Assembly: GCA_020746875.1 (NCBI GenBank)
Contig: JAGTJL010000011.1
Location: forward strand, 434,001-498,000
Length of the DNA: 64,000 nucleotides
Source of the DNA: Rhexocercosporidium sp. MPI-PUGE-AT-0058
Lineage: Eukaryota > Ascomycota > Leotiomycetes > Helotiales
Reading direction: 5' to 3'
Below are positions 11,556 to 26,240 of the stretch, one piece after another. The translations under genes and the position numbers were made by a program. Under the pieces are notes generated by a model. The model had not been told where the DNA came from and searched no databases. It saw nothing but the letters and a program-made list of their open reading frames with translations. Every line of letters starts with the position of its first letter. Position 1 is the first letter of the stretch.

Positions 11556-12748
11556 TTGGGTATCTGTTGGGATTCTCGATGAATTTTCTCACTATTCTGC
11601 TTCTAATATGGTCAATGAGCTTGCCGCTCTTACTGCTGCGCTAATCACCCTCATGAATTGTCTTCATCTATTATATCTTATGGAGTTTTAATACGACAGC
11701 TATGTACATTATCTATAAACTCTCGATTCCCAGTGTGTGATTCTTTTCTTATGATCTCAGCATGTTTTGAATTAAAGAGGTCTTTAAAGACCTCCGACAA
11801 CGTCAGCATTGTCTGAATTTCCCTCATGTTTCGAGTTACTTGGATCACCCTTCCGCTATTCACCCGTGATGTTTTCGATGCGAAATCGATCCTTCCCTTT
11901 CGAGGATCCGGTTTTGCTCGGAGTTTTACTATCTCTTAGAGCGTCTTCTAATAGTTATCACAGATGGTATTGATCTTTTTCTTCAAATCTTTTTGCAATC
12001 GTGACTCTCTGTCATATGTAATTTACTTGTTGTTTGTCCAGAATAATCACCTCGTTCTGCGTGTTCGCCAACGACAATGCACGTGACCGTTCGCCGCTTT
12101 TCTTACCCGCGCCTCACCTCGCGATCACCTTTCCTCACCCAACCTTCACGTGCAGTCTCCACCAGCTTACCTGACATTTATCGAAATCGTGCCCCAGCGT
12201 ATTGCATAGAGGACAGCCAGGGAGGGCGCCAAGGGCATCGCTCGGTCCTACACAGACGAACAGATCATGCCCGAACCGTCCACAGTTTCCGCAGAGCCGT
12301 GCATCGTGAGGAGTAGGGTGGTCCAGAACCTGTTAGAATGGAAAGCAGGCGCACAACCCCATTGCTTCATCATATGCGTCAATGTACTGCCCATCAAGCG
12401 GCTTGAATGGAGCAGGTTGGTGGTTTGCACCAGGCTTAGCAGTTGCTCATGGTCTTGTCTAGCATGCCCCGGTGTTGTAGCATGAGCAGCCATTTGCTTG
12501 CTCTTCCGCTGCTGTGCTCCGTTGGTGCCTGTATCTCGTACTTTAATATCCATATCCCCATGGTCTCCACTCCGATTGTGACTAACTGCAGCTTCGGCGT
12601 GTGCAGGTTGTAATTCGTCACACGCAGTGTGGGATTTCGCAGGGAATGAGGAGGAATGACTCGAGTCCGTGTTAAAAGCGCTGTGCTCTGAAGGCTCAGC
12701 TCGATCGTAGGGAGTTGATCTAAGCGCTAAGGAACTTGCAGGTGTGGC
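11556..12748. other. Intergenic, no supportable gene
   Basis: Several short open stretches on both strands, none with family features. This is the 3' flank of the disrupted GIY-YIG gene and may also hold unrecognised remains of the XPG-like gene. Confidence 0.4.
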
Positions 12749-14758
12749 TCAGTCTGCAAAGTGCTCTAATTCTTCTTGGTTCAAAAACTCTGGGAGAAAT
12801 TGGTCGTAGTGGCCTGGAATCTGTTGAAGCACGTTCAGTTCTGGCAGTGGCTGTCCCACATGTCTTGTTTCATAGTGTATTGCGAGATTCCTCCAGCAGT
12901 GGGAAAAATGGGGTATTTTGCCCCAGGCATCGTGGCATTCGGCTATGTGACAATAGTAAATAAGGTTGGTAGTCGGTGTCAGCTTCAATGGAGGAACGCC
13001 ACGCTGGTCTCGGCACTCGACTTCCTCTTGCAGACATTCGATGTGCGCCAGTCCATGTTTCATGAACATTGATAGATTTGGATAAGTCTCCCCGTGCGCA
13101 GTGCAATTGAATTTTGGCTGAGGCAATTCAGGTTCTTCCGTGACAAGTCGTCGACCGATTTCCTTTTGTCGACATGTTGCGAACGATCGCGCCTCCCAAT
13201 GGTTGAAGCGTTGACTTGAAGATATGAATCCCTGGTCGCAATGTTCGCATACCTGGAGAATGGACAGTAGCTCTTCTCTGGTCATATCCCCGTACCCTTG
13301 TACGCTTGCAATAGAGCACTTTCCTTGGTCTGATAGCATGTGCCTCATTTCAAGAACGCAGTGGAGAAGAGTGTTCTGCAATTTGAAAGAGCAGCCTGGT
13401 GCTGGGCAGGTAAAAGTGTTGGAAGCCGCATCAACGTTCTTGCTGATGATGCTTATCAGCTTTTTACGCAGGTCAATTGCAGGAGTCACCCAATTCTTTG
13501 CACAATCCGTATTTCCAGCGCCTATTATATCTACTATATCTGGACCAGCGGGAGTTATCGGCTTATTTTCGATCAAGTCAATAGTTGATAAGACGAAGGC
13601 GACCTGGCCGGCTGGATTTGCTCCCCATTGAGTAGCGTGACGGAAGTTATCGACGGACAGCCAATAGACGCAATCGACAGGTGCAGAACTAGATTCTCCA
13701 GAAACGGCCTTAAATGTGATTTTCAATGCAAAAGTAGAAGCTAGCACATGATCTGGGTTCTCTCTATTGAGCGTGGAAATGTTCATATAAGCATTCGGAT
13801 GCGCTTCAAAGCCACCATAAATAGCCCGCACATTGACGGAGCGGATGCGATGTAAGTGGAGTTTGGCGGCAAGTTCAGGACTGCATGGGAGTTGTAGTTC
13901 CTTCACCCATGTGAATTCGCATTGCAGGCTAGAGAAGTTTATCCAGGAGCGAGCAAGGACATCTCCAGACCCTCCATTTTCTCTCTGCTTACTGGACCGG
14001 ACATTCAGGATTGTACCCGACTTCAATTCCGGCCAGCCGCTGGAGTCTGGCTGATAACGAAACTCATGAAGGAAAAAATTGAGCTCCAGGACTGGGATGC
14101 TTCTCGCGAGACCCTCGAAGCTGCGCTGCGAATTCAGAGCTTCCATGTCTTCCTGGGAACGGAAACAGTCTCCTGGCCACCCGGGACCAAATTGTATGTC
14201 CGGCTGAAGTCTGAGAAACTCTTCAGGGCGCCATATCATTAACTGTGACACAAGTGTCTGTTCGAGAATCCTTAGCCAGCATTCCACATGATCAACATTG
14301 GTTCTCCACGATTCGGGCATAATCGCGATTAGCCGAATTTCAATGGACTCTGCAATCTGCCACAAGTCATAGAGCTTGCATCGACGAGTATCGCGATGCC
14401 TCTTGTCGAGATGCCCTTTAACCAAGCGGTGGAAGAAGTGATTAGACATCCCGAGATAAATCTTATGATTATTCTGTCCGTTTGGCGCCTTGAGTATAAC
14501 CATGTATACCCCCGAGTAAGACAGGAGGTTCCATGAATGTACTTTGAACTTGTCATTGTTTGGATCGGAGACGCTGACGCAGAGTTCCCCACACTGAGAA
14601 TACGCTTCGAAGGAAGTGTCACGGCTCAAGGTGTCGATGAAGGCCTTGGTGTCCGATAAAACACCCACGTTGTAGTCCTCTAGTGCACTAACCTTGCCGA
14701 CCGTCTCAAGCATCATCTTGTCCGCTTTCGGAACTAAAGGAGATCTCGTTATTCCTTC
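12749..14758 (-). pseudogene. GIY-YIG-like nuclease / zinc-finger gene, C-terminal part
   Basis: Host sequence of an unrecognised gene, about 669 codons, cut at its 5' side by the LTR retrotransposon that begins at 14759. Numbering from the chance ATG at 14797, a GIY-YIG-like core is visible: GVY at 96-98, YLG at 114-116, an Arg at 124 in NHFFHRLVKGH, and a Glu at 179 in WLRILEQTLVSQL. These are the residues such nucleases use for catalysis. The C-terminal third has four Cys/His clusters (C464/C469, C517/C520, C565, C616/C621 with H640-H646) resembling degenerate C2H2 fingers. A nuclease with DNA-binding fingers is the inference; the family is not one I can name. The continuous frame runs on into the LTR to 14797, so the first 13 codons there are transposon-derived. 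The N-terminal part lies beyond the element at 41049-42360. Confidence 0.6.
14754..14758. repeat. Target-site duplication CCTTC, left copy
   Basis: The five bases CCTTC directly precede the left LTR of element 1 and recur directly after the right LTR at 41044-41048. A 5-bp duplication is normal for Ty3/gypsy integration. Confidence 0.85.
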
Positions 14759-14948
14759 TGTAATGATCACTGGCACGCTGAGGTGACTATAGCACAATAG
14801 AATAACTAGAAAAGCGCTATAGACTCGCTAGTGATATTTGAATTTATACAGAAGCTAATTATTAAGGAGGGAAGATTACCTCTTCCCCCTCATTATCTTT
14901 ATAAAAGCAGTGATTACGTAATTAGCGCTAAGAGCACAGACTATTATA
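14759..14948 (-). repeat. Element 1 LTR, left copy (3' LTR)
   Basis: 190 bp, matching 40854-41043 position by position apart from transitions. The outer 50 bp next to unique DNA keep their G and C, whereas the right copy is mutated there (for example GGCACGCTGAGGTGAC here against AACACGCTAAAGTAAT there). Confidence 0.85.
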
Positions 14949-17565
14949 ATATCTCCCTTCTTATTCACTTTTATTCTAAAAGTAAAGATATACTATAGCC
15001 CTTAGCTAGCGCTATACTAGCGATTCGCTAATAAATTAAATTTTCTATTATTTATTTTAAAAGTAAATTTTAAAGAAAATAAAATAAAGTAAAAGCTATT
15101 AATAAGAAGGGCCTAGCGCCTACTAAATATATAATACTTCTCTTTCTTTATAATTTTTTTTTAATTAATAATAATAATTATAATAGATTATAAGTTATAA
15201 TTACCCTTCGATCTTAATAATGTCGTCTTTTAATAAGTACTTAGCCGGCGGTTCCTCTGGCCGTAAGCGCAAAAGTAAGACCCTTAGCTTTACTGTGATT
15301 AACGCTAATAATACTCCGATTAAATGTCAGCGAACTTTAATAACTTTTTTAAAAATAATTAATATTAACGATTAAAATAATAATAATAAAGATTTTAAGA
15401 ATAACGTCCGATCTTTTTAACGAATTTTATTTAAAGTAAAGAAAGATACGCGTATTCGATTTTTAAGTAAAGCTATTATAAATAAAAGCGACGTTTGTTA
15501 AAAGCTATACTTGCGTTACGCCGGCGAGGTTTAAGAGTTCTTTAATCTCTAATACTTTAATAATCTTAGCTTATTTATTATAAAGTATTTAAATTATTAT
15601 AAAAAAAGTAAGTTATATAAGTTAATAAGTTAAATTTTTTCTATTTGCTGGCGAAGTATAAGCTAATAACCGGCGAAGTCCCGGCTAAGTTAAAATCACT
15701 TCTCGACGATCTCTTTAAAACTGCTTTTTAATTTAATTTTAATAAGATTAAGTAAGCCGATTTTAATATTATTTAATTCATTTTTAATTAAAAGAAGCGT
15801 CGCGTTAATTATTTTACTAAAGTCTTTAACGCCGAAGCTCAGAAGTTTTTATAAAAGCCTGTAATGTCTTTAATTAAAGAGTTTTATATTAGCGTTATGT
15901 CGGCAATTAATAGACTACGCGGCGCGCTAATCTCAACTCTTTCTTAAGAATTCGAGGATTTAAAGAAAAGTAATATTAAGCTCATAACTGAGATTTCCGG
16001 ATTTTAAGAAGTAAATAAACTTAATATTTACTAATAAGTTTTTTATTAACTTCTAGTAAAGGATTTTTAAAAGGTCTACTTTAACTCCTTTAAGGACGGT
16101 ATAATTAAAGACCTTAAGGCCGGAGCTACTGAGGATAATAGTTATATTAATGTTATTAAGAACTTAAATAATAAAGATAAGTTTATTATTATTATTTAAA
16201 GATAAATCTAAGGTTTTTACTTAGCGATTTATTAGCGAGGGATTAGCGTTTGCTCGGCGAAGTATTTTAATTTTCTAATTTTCTTAAGTATTACGTTCTT
16301 ATTATAACGTAAATAAATAATATAAGCTCCTTTTTTTCTTAAATATTATTATTTAAATTATAATATTTAATACGCTTTTAAAATTATAAAACTTTATAAA
16401 TAAAAGCAAAAAAGTATATAATATTATAATATATTTTTAATAAGTCGTCGGCGTGGCTCTAGCGACTTCCTTCGAACCTTTCGAAGAAGTAAGAAGTTAT
16501 AAGTTTATTTTCGCCGGCGCTTTGCTTTCCTTTTTATAGCGTTTTAACTTTTTAATAACTTAATTAATTCTTAAAGATTAATAAGATTTTTTATTAACTT
16601 TTAAGAATTATATATTAAATTAAATTCTTTTTATTTAATAAAGTATTATTTTTTGCCTTTAATTACTTGTCGATTTAAAAGAGTTTTAATAGCTTATTAT
16701 TTTTTTTTATTAACGAAGTTAAATTAAACGACTTCCGACGATTCGCTAGGCTATTATTAATACGACTTTAATAATAATATATAAAAGACGTTATATAAAC
16801 GGCTATATTTAAGAGGTAATTTTAACTTATATACTTATTTTTTAATCCTTTTAATAATTTTAAAAAGCTTTAAGAATTAATAATTTAGCTTTTTATTTAA
16901 ATAAATTATCTTAATATTTTTTAACGAAAATAAGACTTATTATTTAACTTTGAATTTTATAAAATAATAATTCTTATTATATTATTTCGCTTAGTTTTTT
17001 TTAGTTTTTTATTAATTAGTTTCTAGCTTTTAGCGTTTTTTTAATAATCTTTTTTATTTATTTTTTAATAATTAGTATTTCCTTTTTTATAAAATTATTC
17101 TCGATTCCTTAACGAGAATCTAATAATATACCGTACTTAGCTTTATTTAGAGTTATTTCGATAAACTTATAATAAGTATTTATATACGCGAACTTCGCTA
17201 AAGGCAAGAGATTTACTTAATTATTTTATAAATAATAAATAAAATACCTTAATTACGCTTTTAAGGCTTAGTTTTATCGTTTTATTTATTCGTTTATTTA
17301 CGGGTGAAACGCCGTTAAAAGGCCTCTTGTTATTTGTAAATAAAAGTAAAGTTTCGTTTAGAATTTTAAAATAAATATAAAGCTTTTATTTATAATAATC
17401 GTTATAAGTAAATTATAATTTTTAAATTAATAATTAATAAATAAGCGTATTAAAAGTAATATATTAATAGTTTTTAAGTATGAGATATATTTAATATTTT
17501 TAATAAATCTATCGATAATTATTAATAAATTATTAAAGACTTTACTTATAATATTATTTTTATAA
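14949..17565 (-). pseudogene. Element 1 pol 3' part: integrase core remnant
   Basis: On the minus strand, about 17110-17310 reads TAFHP followed by stops at positions where gypsy integrases carry Gln (QTDGQ-type block), then LLPLAKF and the N-T-Y block, typical of the end of the integrase core. Immediately right of it, about 17430-17560 holds the LLIIIDRFIKNIKYI block, matching the VDRFTK region. The rest to 14949 is too decayed for me to assign. Confidence 0.65.
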
Positions 17566-17845
17566 TATAATAAGATTGACCTCAGAGGCCCATTTGTCAC
17601 GTGATTAAGCTGCATCTTGCTATATTTAAGATAGCCTTTAAAGTAATATCCTTCAAGAGAAAATAACGATTTTTATTATTATAATATTTCCTTCTTATTC
17701 AAATTATACTTCTTTCTTCTTTTAATAAATTATATACTCTAAATATATAATATCTTAAGTACTTGTTAAATAAGTATTTCTTACGATTACCCTCCGGCAT
17801 TTGCTTTATTATTCTCTTATTATATATTTAATATTTTCCTTTTTA
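17566..17845 (+). repeat. Element 2 LTR, left copy
   Basis: 280 bp beginning TATAATAAGATTGACCTC, probably TG-initiated before mutation. It includes TTTGTCACGTGATTAAGCTGC and is matched by 29867-30146 with transition differences only. Confidence 0.8.
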
Positions 17846-20800
17846 TATATTTTAATAACCGACGCAAAAAATAAGTAAAAAAGCTAAAATAAAATACGTA
17901 AAGAAGCTTAAAGGCCTTTTATATTAATTATAAGGACCGAAACCGATAAGTGCTCGAACTAGTATAAACTTATTTATTTAAAAATCTTTTAGCTCTTAAA
18001 GCAAAATTAAATACGGCATCTCGATAATCTTTTATAATATAACGAGAAGCACAGGAAATCTGAAAGGAAACTACTTACTTTTAATATAAAAGTACTCAGA
18101 TTACTGGAAATGCCAGCTTTAGCACGTGGAATATTAATATTAAAAAAAATCAGACTAAAAATAGCCGGATTACGCTATTAGAAACGCCTCAACCGATATT
18201 AAAGTATATTTAATATTTCGGAAAATAAGAAATAAATTATTTAAAATAAATCCGGCAAATTTCAACGCCGATCGCACTTCTAGTAAGCGTATCTATTACT
18301 TTTTTCTTCTTCTTTTCCGCTAATAGCTTATTTTAAGCTAACGAGATAAAGCTTAATAAAAAGATATACGAGGTTTTATTTTATACTTTTTTAATTAATT
18401 TCGGTTTTAAGTTATTTTACGCCGAGATTAATTCTAATAATAATAAAGCTTTAGTATTTAACGAGATTTATTTACTTCGCTTAAGCTTATACGTTTGTTT
18501 ATTATAAGAATAAGAAGCTTAAACTTCGGCGTCTTTCGGGCTTTATTACCCCGAAAGGAGCCTGAAGTTATAAGCTTTTTAACTTAATATTTTACTTATA
18601 TATTTCTTTTATTTTCTCGAGCTCGTATATTCTTTCTTTTTTAATATAATATATTATATCTTTTATTCTTTTATTAATAATATTAAGCGTATTTGCTTTT
18701 TAGCAAATTATTAATTTTATTAAGAAAAATTAATTATATTCGAAAACGATATTAAAAATAACGCCTTCAGCGGCAATCCGAAAGGCAAAAAGCTTAAACG
18801 ATTTATTAATAACTTCTTTATAACCCGAGGAAGCTCTGCGACCTCGATTATAAATTACTTTATTACTGAAATTAGCTTTATAAGCTTTGTAAGCTCTTTT
18901 ACCTTCGTGCTTGCTAGACTCTTAATAAAGCCTAATATTACTGGAATTACTAATTCTACTTTATTATAATTACCGGGAATACTTATAAATAATACTTTAA
19001 TTATTAATAAAAAAAAGAAGAAAAATAAAAGCGGCGATAGCAACTTATAATAAGATATATTCAATTATAATTAGAATAATAACTATTCAGAAAGCTTTAA
19101 TATAAGAGCTTAGGCCGCTTTTTAAGCTCTACCGGCTTATATAATACTCATTTAGCTTATATACTCTTAATTCATATTATATTCGCCTCCGAAGCAAAAG
19201 AGACTTAACTCCTTTAATATAAGTTATATAATACCGCTTCAGGTTTAAATTACTTCCGCTTAAGCTTTTTAATTAATACGACTTACGCTAAGATAATATA
19301 AATTTATTAAAACTTTTATATTATACGAAATAAATAAGGCTTTAAATAATTATTATTATAAATTTACTTTTAATAATATAACGTCTTAATAACTTATATC
19401 TCAGGCCGCACGACTTACTACGGACTTTATTAAAGAACCTCCTTATTTCGTAATAACTTAAGTTATACTAATTTTAAGTACTTTTAACTGCTTATACTTT
19501 AATAAGAATAATGTTATTAGGTTCTTTAAGACCTTAAAGCAGCTCTTTACGGCTCGAGGCATTATAAATAACGCCGAAAAGAAATAGTACGTCGTGGACT
19601 ATTGCACCCTCGAAGTAAGCTAAAATATCGAGTAGCTTCCTAACTTTTTTAATAGCACTTATTAAGAATTAATTAAAGAAGTTATAAAAGAATACCGAAC
19701 GTTCGACTTTAAATAATATTATTATACTTTTCAAAACTTAAAGAAGATATCTAATAACTTTAAATATATTACGAAAGATGCTTTCGAATCTTAATCTCGA
19801 TAATTCCTCCGAGCTTTTAAAAAGATTAATCGAGCTTGCATATAAAAGAAAATTATTATAAAACGGCAAATAATTATAAAGTTTCTAACGACTTTACTTA
19901 AGTATTTAAAGCGAAAAGCCGGAACTTTTATAAAAGATAATAATACTTTTAATATAAAAAATATATAATCTTTCGATAAAATATACGCTAAAATAAAAAG
20001 CTTATTCCGAGTCGAGCGGGAAATCGATACGTTAATTAAAAAAGAAATATTATTTATACAAACTACTTAAGCCGACTGTTTTCGACTGAAGTTAAGTAAT
20101 AATAAAACTCCTTTTTCAGCGGCATAATTCGAAGGGCTTAATTTTATAACTCGCCCCGAGCTTATAAGGTATAAGAATAATTCTTTAACTCGGGAGATCG
20201 ACGACGTTTTCAAGAAGAATTCGGTACTTCGTCCTAAACTAAATTAAAAAAAGCATATTCGAGAAGAAATCATTTCTACTATCGAGAGGCTGACTCGCGA
20301 TATTAATCAGGCTACGGAACGGGATATCGATACGATTACGAAAGAATTAAATAACTTACGTATTTTATACGTTATTATAAAAAAAAAAAAAATCTAGAAT
20401 TAATAGCCGAAGTTAAGGCTTTATCTGCTTACGAGTCGATCGTATATTCCGAAGAAACTAAGGTATTTTATTAAGATTTTAAAATAAGCTTTAAATATAA
20501 TCGACGTTTTAATATAAAAGATAATATAAGTACCGGATGCTTCTTTTATTTTAATAAGCCGATTCCGAGTATTAGATTTTAAGGATTTTATAAGTACTAA
20601 AATTAATATTACGAGTTCAAGAAATAACTTAATTTAAGAATTATTTATAAAAATAAAAATAATTATATTTATATAAGCTTTTAAAAAAAAGAAATAAAAA
20701 CTTAAGCGGTTTAATTTCTTCGGAATAAATTAAAAAGAAAAGTCCTTATTTTATAAATAATTAATATAAAAAAAGACTTAAATTCGAAGCGGAAAAAAGA

Positions 20801-22079
20801 AATAATCTAAAAGAAGCTCCGGAATACTTAAGAAGCCTTTTTAGCTTAATAAAATATTATACCGAAGTTAGCTTTAAAAAGATTAATATTAAAAGCAAGT
20901 TAAAAGCTTTAAAATTATTCAGATATCTTCGCTATCCGACTCTTCGATATAATAAGATTAATTAATATTTAAAACGTATTTATTATTTCCGATTCAGAAA
21001 GAATAAATAATAGCTTCGAAATAGCACTTGCGAAAATAAAATAATAAAATGCCGCTACTTTTAAAGTAATAGTAAGAGCTGAATTATATATAACCGGAAC
21101 TTTATTTTAAAAACGCTTTAAAGCTTAAGCTAATTATAGAAAACTAAAAATTCGCGAAGAAATCAAAAATATTATTAGATTTTAAAAGCTTATAAACGTA
21201 AACTTTTTAACTGAAATACTTAAAATAAAACTTATTCGGATTATTATAAAAAATAATAATAATAATATTATTTTTAAGAAATTAAAAAAAGCTACTTTAA
21301 TTATAAATCGAAAAAGACCGACTGCTATTAAATTACTCTTTACGAGAACTGTTCGAGAACGCGCTGAAAACAACTTACTTATCGCCGTTAAAGCGATTTC
21401 AGGCCGACCTCGCGTATATTAAGCGCTATCGCGGAATAATTATACGCTAAATAATACGTTAAATAAGCTTTTTATTCAAAAAAAGCTTTTTAAAAACTTG
21501 ATTTTAAAAGAAATTCTTATTTTAATTAATTTATTAAAAATAAGTCGACCGAAGATTATTAATTAAAAGATTCAGGACTAAATCGTTACTATTAATATTA
21601 AGATTATAAAATATATAAAAGCTCTTTGGGATTATAATTAAGAAAAGAATAATATTATATTTTAACGTCTTTTATTACTTCGAATTAATACTTCGGATTT
21701 TATATTAAAAGAATTACGAGCTTCGCGATAGTTTAAACGTATTTTCTTTAAATAAGAATAACGAGTTATTATTTATCTTATTATATTTCGAGCTAGACTT
21801 ACGTATAAGCTTTAAGTTTAATAAAAGAAATGAAAATATTAAGTCTTTTTAATATAAGAAATATTAATTTAATAATTAATTTTCTGGTTATTACTAAGCT
21901 TAATTCTTTTCTTTAATTTAATATTTATAATCTTAACTATTATCTTAATAGCGTTTTAAAAAGTAATAATTTTAAAAAGGAAATTTAAAATCGACTTATT
22001 ATTAATCGCTAAAATTTATTTAATCGATATATTTTAAGAACCGAATTATAAATAATACTCTCTAACGCCGAAGTATATA

Positions 22080-25000
22080 ATTATTATACTTAAGAAGACA
22101 AGACTTAATAATATCCGAGCTACTTTTAATTCCGGCGCAAAAGTCAGTTATATATCTTATAATACTGCCGTTTAATTAGAAATTTTTATTATAAAAAGCG
22201 ACTTTATAATCTTAAAAAATATTATAAGCGTAAAATCGCGATTTCTGAGATATGCGAATAACGTCCTAATTATAATAAAAAATTATATTATTTTTATTAA
22301 GTTTTATATTATAAATATCTTAAGTATTAAAATTATTTTTAAATTTTTATTCTTTCGGATTACGCGCGTTTTATTTAAATACTTATTTAATACAGAAAGC
22401 GGTTTAATTTATATTAACTTATAAAATAAAATTACGCGATTAATTATTATTATTAAAATAATTGAATTTATAAAATACGTTAAAAGCATCGAAATTGCAA
22501 AATCTAAGAACCGAGCTAATAGAATATTATCAGATCCGGAATCAGACTACTTGGAATCCGAAACTAATTCGGGAAACAAGTAATTAGCTGTAATTAAAGC
22601 TTTATAATCAGTACCGTCGAATGCTTTTTAAAAGATATTTCTTTTAAGCTCGAAAATAAGTATTTTTATAAGAGAAACGAAAAAACCTTTAGTAATAAAA
22701 GTAATTCCTTTTTTGAAAACGTCTTATATATTTCCATCGAATATATAAAGCGAGAATTTATAATTCCAGAAATAGATTTTTACGATTATTTCTTTTATAA
22801 AAACTTTATTAAAGCTCTTTTCGGTAAAGAACGTATATTTAATATTATATTAACTGAGAAAATCGAGCTTACTTTTTAATTTATTACGGATTATAATATT
22901 TTATTAATAACGTTTTTATTTAGAGAACGCAAATAAGTTTCGCGAGTTTATATTATATATAAAACGAAAAATAAAAAAATTAAACTTATAAATTAAATAA
23001 ATAAAATAGAAGATACGCTTAAAAGCCGTGAAGATTAATACGAAATCTTTAAAGAAAAAGACTTTCTTCAAAAGTAAATTAAGAAATATTAAGATATCTT
23101 ATTCTTTTGTTTTGCCGGCTTTTCTCGCGGATTTAAGATTACGAAAAAGCGATTTATTACTTTAAATATTAGAAATATATTATAATTAGAAAAGAAAGCC
23201 TTCTTCGACGAAATTATATTAAATCGAAAAAGTATTATTATATTTAATTAAATTAAATATAAGAAATTCTATAAGGATATTTCGCTACTTATAATTATTA
23301 AGATAATAGATTATAAAGCTTAACAAGTATTATATTTTTTATTTTTTAAAGCGTTAGCTCCCGAAGTTAAAAAGATAATAAAAAACAGATTTAATCGTAA
23401 GGTTCTCGAACTTTTTAAGAAGTTATATCGTAACGCTTAATTCTTAATTAAGAAAAAAGAATTAAGAAAGTATCGCTTAATTAATTCGGTAATTATACTT
23501 AACGTAATTATTTTAAGAAACGTTAATTTATTTTTTTTTATTAACGAATTTTCAGAGGAATTTATAAAATATTATATCGCGAGCTTAATAAACTTATACT
23601 TAAGTTATAATTAATAAGTATTATATTAAAGCAGCCGAGATATAACAGCTTTCTTTATATTTAATATCGAATTAATCCGAAATACGACGCTATTTTAAAG
23701 AATTATAAATTCTATTATTTAATTCGTAAAAACGATTAATAAAATATTAAAAGATATTATATTTTTTATTATAATACTATTCTTAAACGATATTAGCGTA
23801 AAAAGATTATATATAAATTACAATCGGAAGAAAGCACGGCTTAGAATTCGCCAGTTTATTCTTAAATATTTTCTTAACTTCGATAAAATATTAGAACGCT
23901 TTAAGCGCGCTAAAGCTATTATAAGCCTTAAATTTCAATTCTATTATAATAATATAAACGTCGTCGGCTACGTATATAACTCGTAAAAAAAAGAACTTTT
24001 AATTATATATTTAATTAAAATATAAAAATAAAAAGAATTAAAGAATATTACAAAAGTTAAAAGATTTTTAAATCTAATTATTTACTTCTATATTTAAATT
24101 AAAGATTTTCGTTTATTAGCCGAGTTATTATACGATTTTATTAGAAAAGAAATTAAATTTATATAAAACTTTACAACTTACGGCTAAATAATAAGAATCT
24201 TTTAAGATATCTTATACTCTTTCTTAATACTTTATAAGATTAATTACTTTAAAAGCGCTAGCGAAATCGTCGTTTTTATAAACTTTAGCGGAGTCGAATA
24301 AAGTAATTTCTTTAATTAGCGTAATTCGAAAAATAATAAGCTCAGACCGGCGAGGTATAAAAGCGGCTTTTAGACGAAAGCAAAATAAGATTACGATATT
24401 ACGAAAAGAAAATGCAAAAATATACTTTTAATTCTTAAGAAGCTCAAAATCTAGCTTATAAGAGTCTATTTTATTATAAAAACTAACGCAAATACTTTTA
24501 TTACTTAACTTAAAAAAGCTACTCACGATTATTTTAATATAATACTTACTTGCTAACTCGCTTAGATTAAGCTTTTCGACTTCGAAGTACGTTATATTAA
24601 AGATATTACGTATATAATAGTAAATATTTTCTTAAGAAGACTTAAATACTTTAAAGATATTAAAGAAAATACCGAAAATAATAATAATAAGAATTAAATC
24701 TTAATTAAGCTTAATACGATTAGAATTTGCCCGGTAAAAGCGGAAAGTACAGAAGATTTAATAAAAGAGCCAGAGACTTTCGATAATCCTGAGCTAACTC
24801 GAAGACGCGATATCCTCATCGATATAAAGCGAAAAGTCCAAGAACTGCGAGATAAGTCGAACGATTAAATAATATTTAATAGCGACTCGTATATAAATTA
24901 AGAAAGCGAAGCGAACTTATTAATATCTTTAAAATATTATAAGGAATATTATTAAAAGATAGTTATTTATTTGATTACGCTTAAGATTCCGAAAAGTATA

Positions 25001-26240
25001 AACTTAAAAGCTTTTCGTATATTTAAAAAAAAAGTATTATTATATAAAATTTATAATTAACGTATTTAAAGACTTTTATTAAAAAGCGCACTTATTAAAC
25101 TCGTTATCGATACCGATAAAGATAAGGCATATATTTTGCGAAGCTATTATAATAGCTCCGGTTATAAAAGAAAAGAAAGTATATATTATCGCATTTCTTA
25201 GCGCTATTTCTGAAAAAGCTATTTTAAAGACTCCGCAGAATTCGTTAAAATATACAATAAATATATATTATATAATATTAAGCGATAAAAAGAGCTTATA
25301 ATTTCAATTGCTTTAAATAAACTTATAGAAAAATAAGCGTTAAATATTACTTTTATATTAATATAAAATAAAAAGAAGTATCTTATTATTGCTCAGGATA
25401 ATATAAGCGATTAAGTCGAAGCTAAGGCGCTTACTTTGAAGGAGGCTAAAAGCATCGCTGATTTCATTTAGTAAGATATTATTTGCCGATATAAGCTATT
25501 TTAGAAATTAATAATCGATAAAAGTATAAAGAATATAAGCAAAGTCGTTAATTTATTAAATAAAATAAAAATTCGACGAATTCAAATATCGGCTTATAAC
25601 GCGAAAGCTAATAGTATAATCGAGCGGGGATATAATTTTATTAAAAATATCTTTTTTAAAATAAGAAAAGATTAAATAAATAATTTACTAGCGGTTTTAT
25701 TTATTAATTATATTATAATCTATAAACTTATAAGTTATACTCTTTTTTATATAATTTACAGTAAAGAACTAGTTCTTCTTATCGAAATACGTTATTTTAC
25801 TTAAAGAAGCTTTTTCTCGGAAAATATTAAGAATATTAATAATTTAATTTATATTCGAACTTTCCAGTATTAAATACGAAATAATAATATAAAAAAAGCT
25901 AAGCTTTAAAAAACACGCCGTAAATAAGAAAAGAAAGAAGCTTTCGACGCAAAAAAAGATATTCGAAATAAGTTATTATAAGTTAAAGACTTAATATTTA
26001 AGTACGATTTTATTCGAGAAATCGATATATTAAGAAGCAAAAAGCTTAATTTTCGGTAATTAAAACTTTACGAAATTTACGAAGCTTTCTTTGAAAAAAG
26101 CTATTATAAGCTAAAAGAGCTAAGAATCGACGGTGCACTCTTCCGCAGTATTTTTGCAGTTAATCGCCTTAAATTATTTTATAAATAAAAGCGTTTTATT
26201 TATTATAAAAACGACGAGCTTTCAGTAATAATTTAATATA
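22080..26240 (+). pseudogene. Element 2 pol remnant (protease, RT, RNase H, integrase)
   Basis: The plus strand reads, in several frames broken by stops, the order of a gypsy polyprotein. An ATFNSGAKVSYIS protease-like block lies near 22115, and ELRKYRLINSVIILNVIILR with INEFSEEF at about 23460-23570 matches the RT start of the DEFSEEFAG group. A FYYNNINVVGYVYNS block lies near 23940 and KVKRFLNLIIYF near 24060. The integrase block from EAKSIADFI through ISAYNAKANSIIERG is at about 25430-25640. The final block LRSKKLNFR ... LFRSIFAVNRLK is at about 26030-26180. All are decayed by transition changes. Confidence 0.75.
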
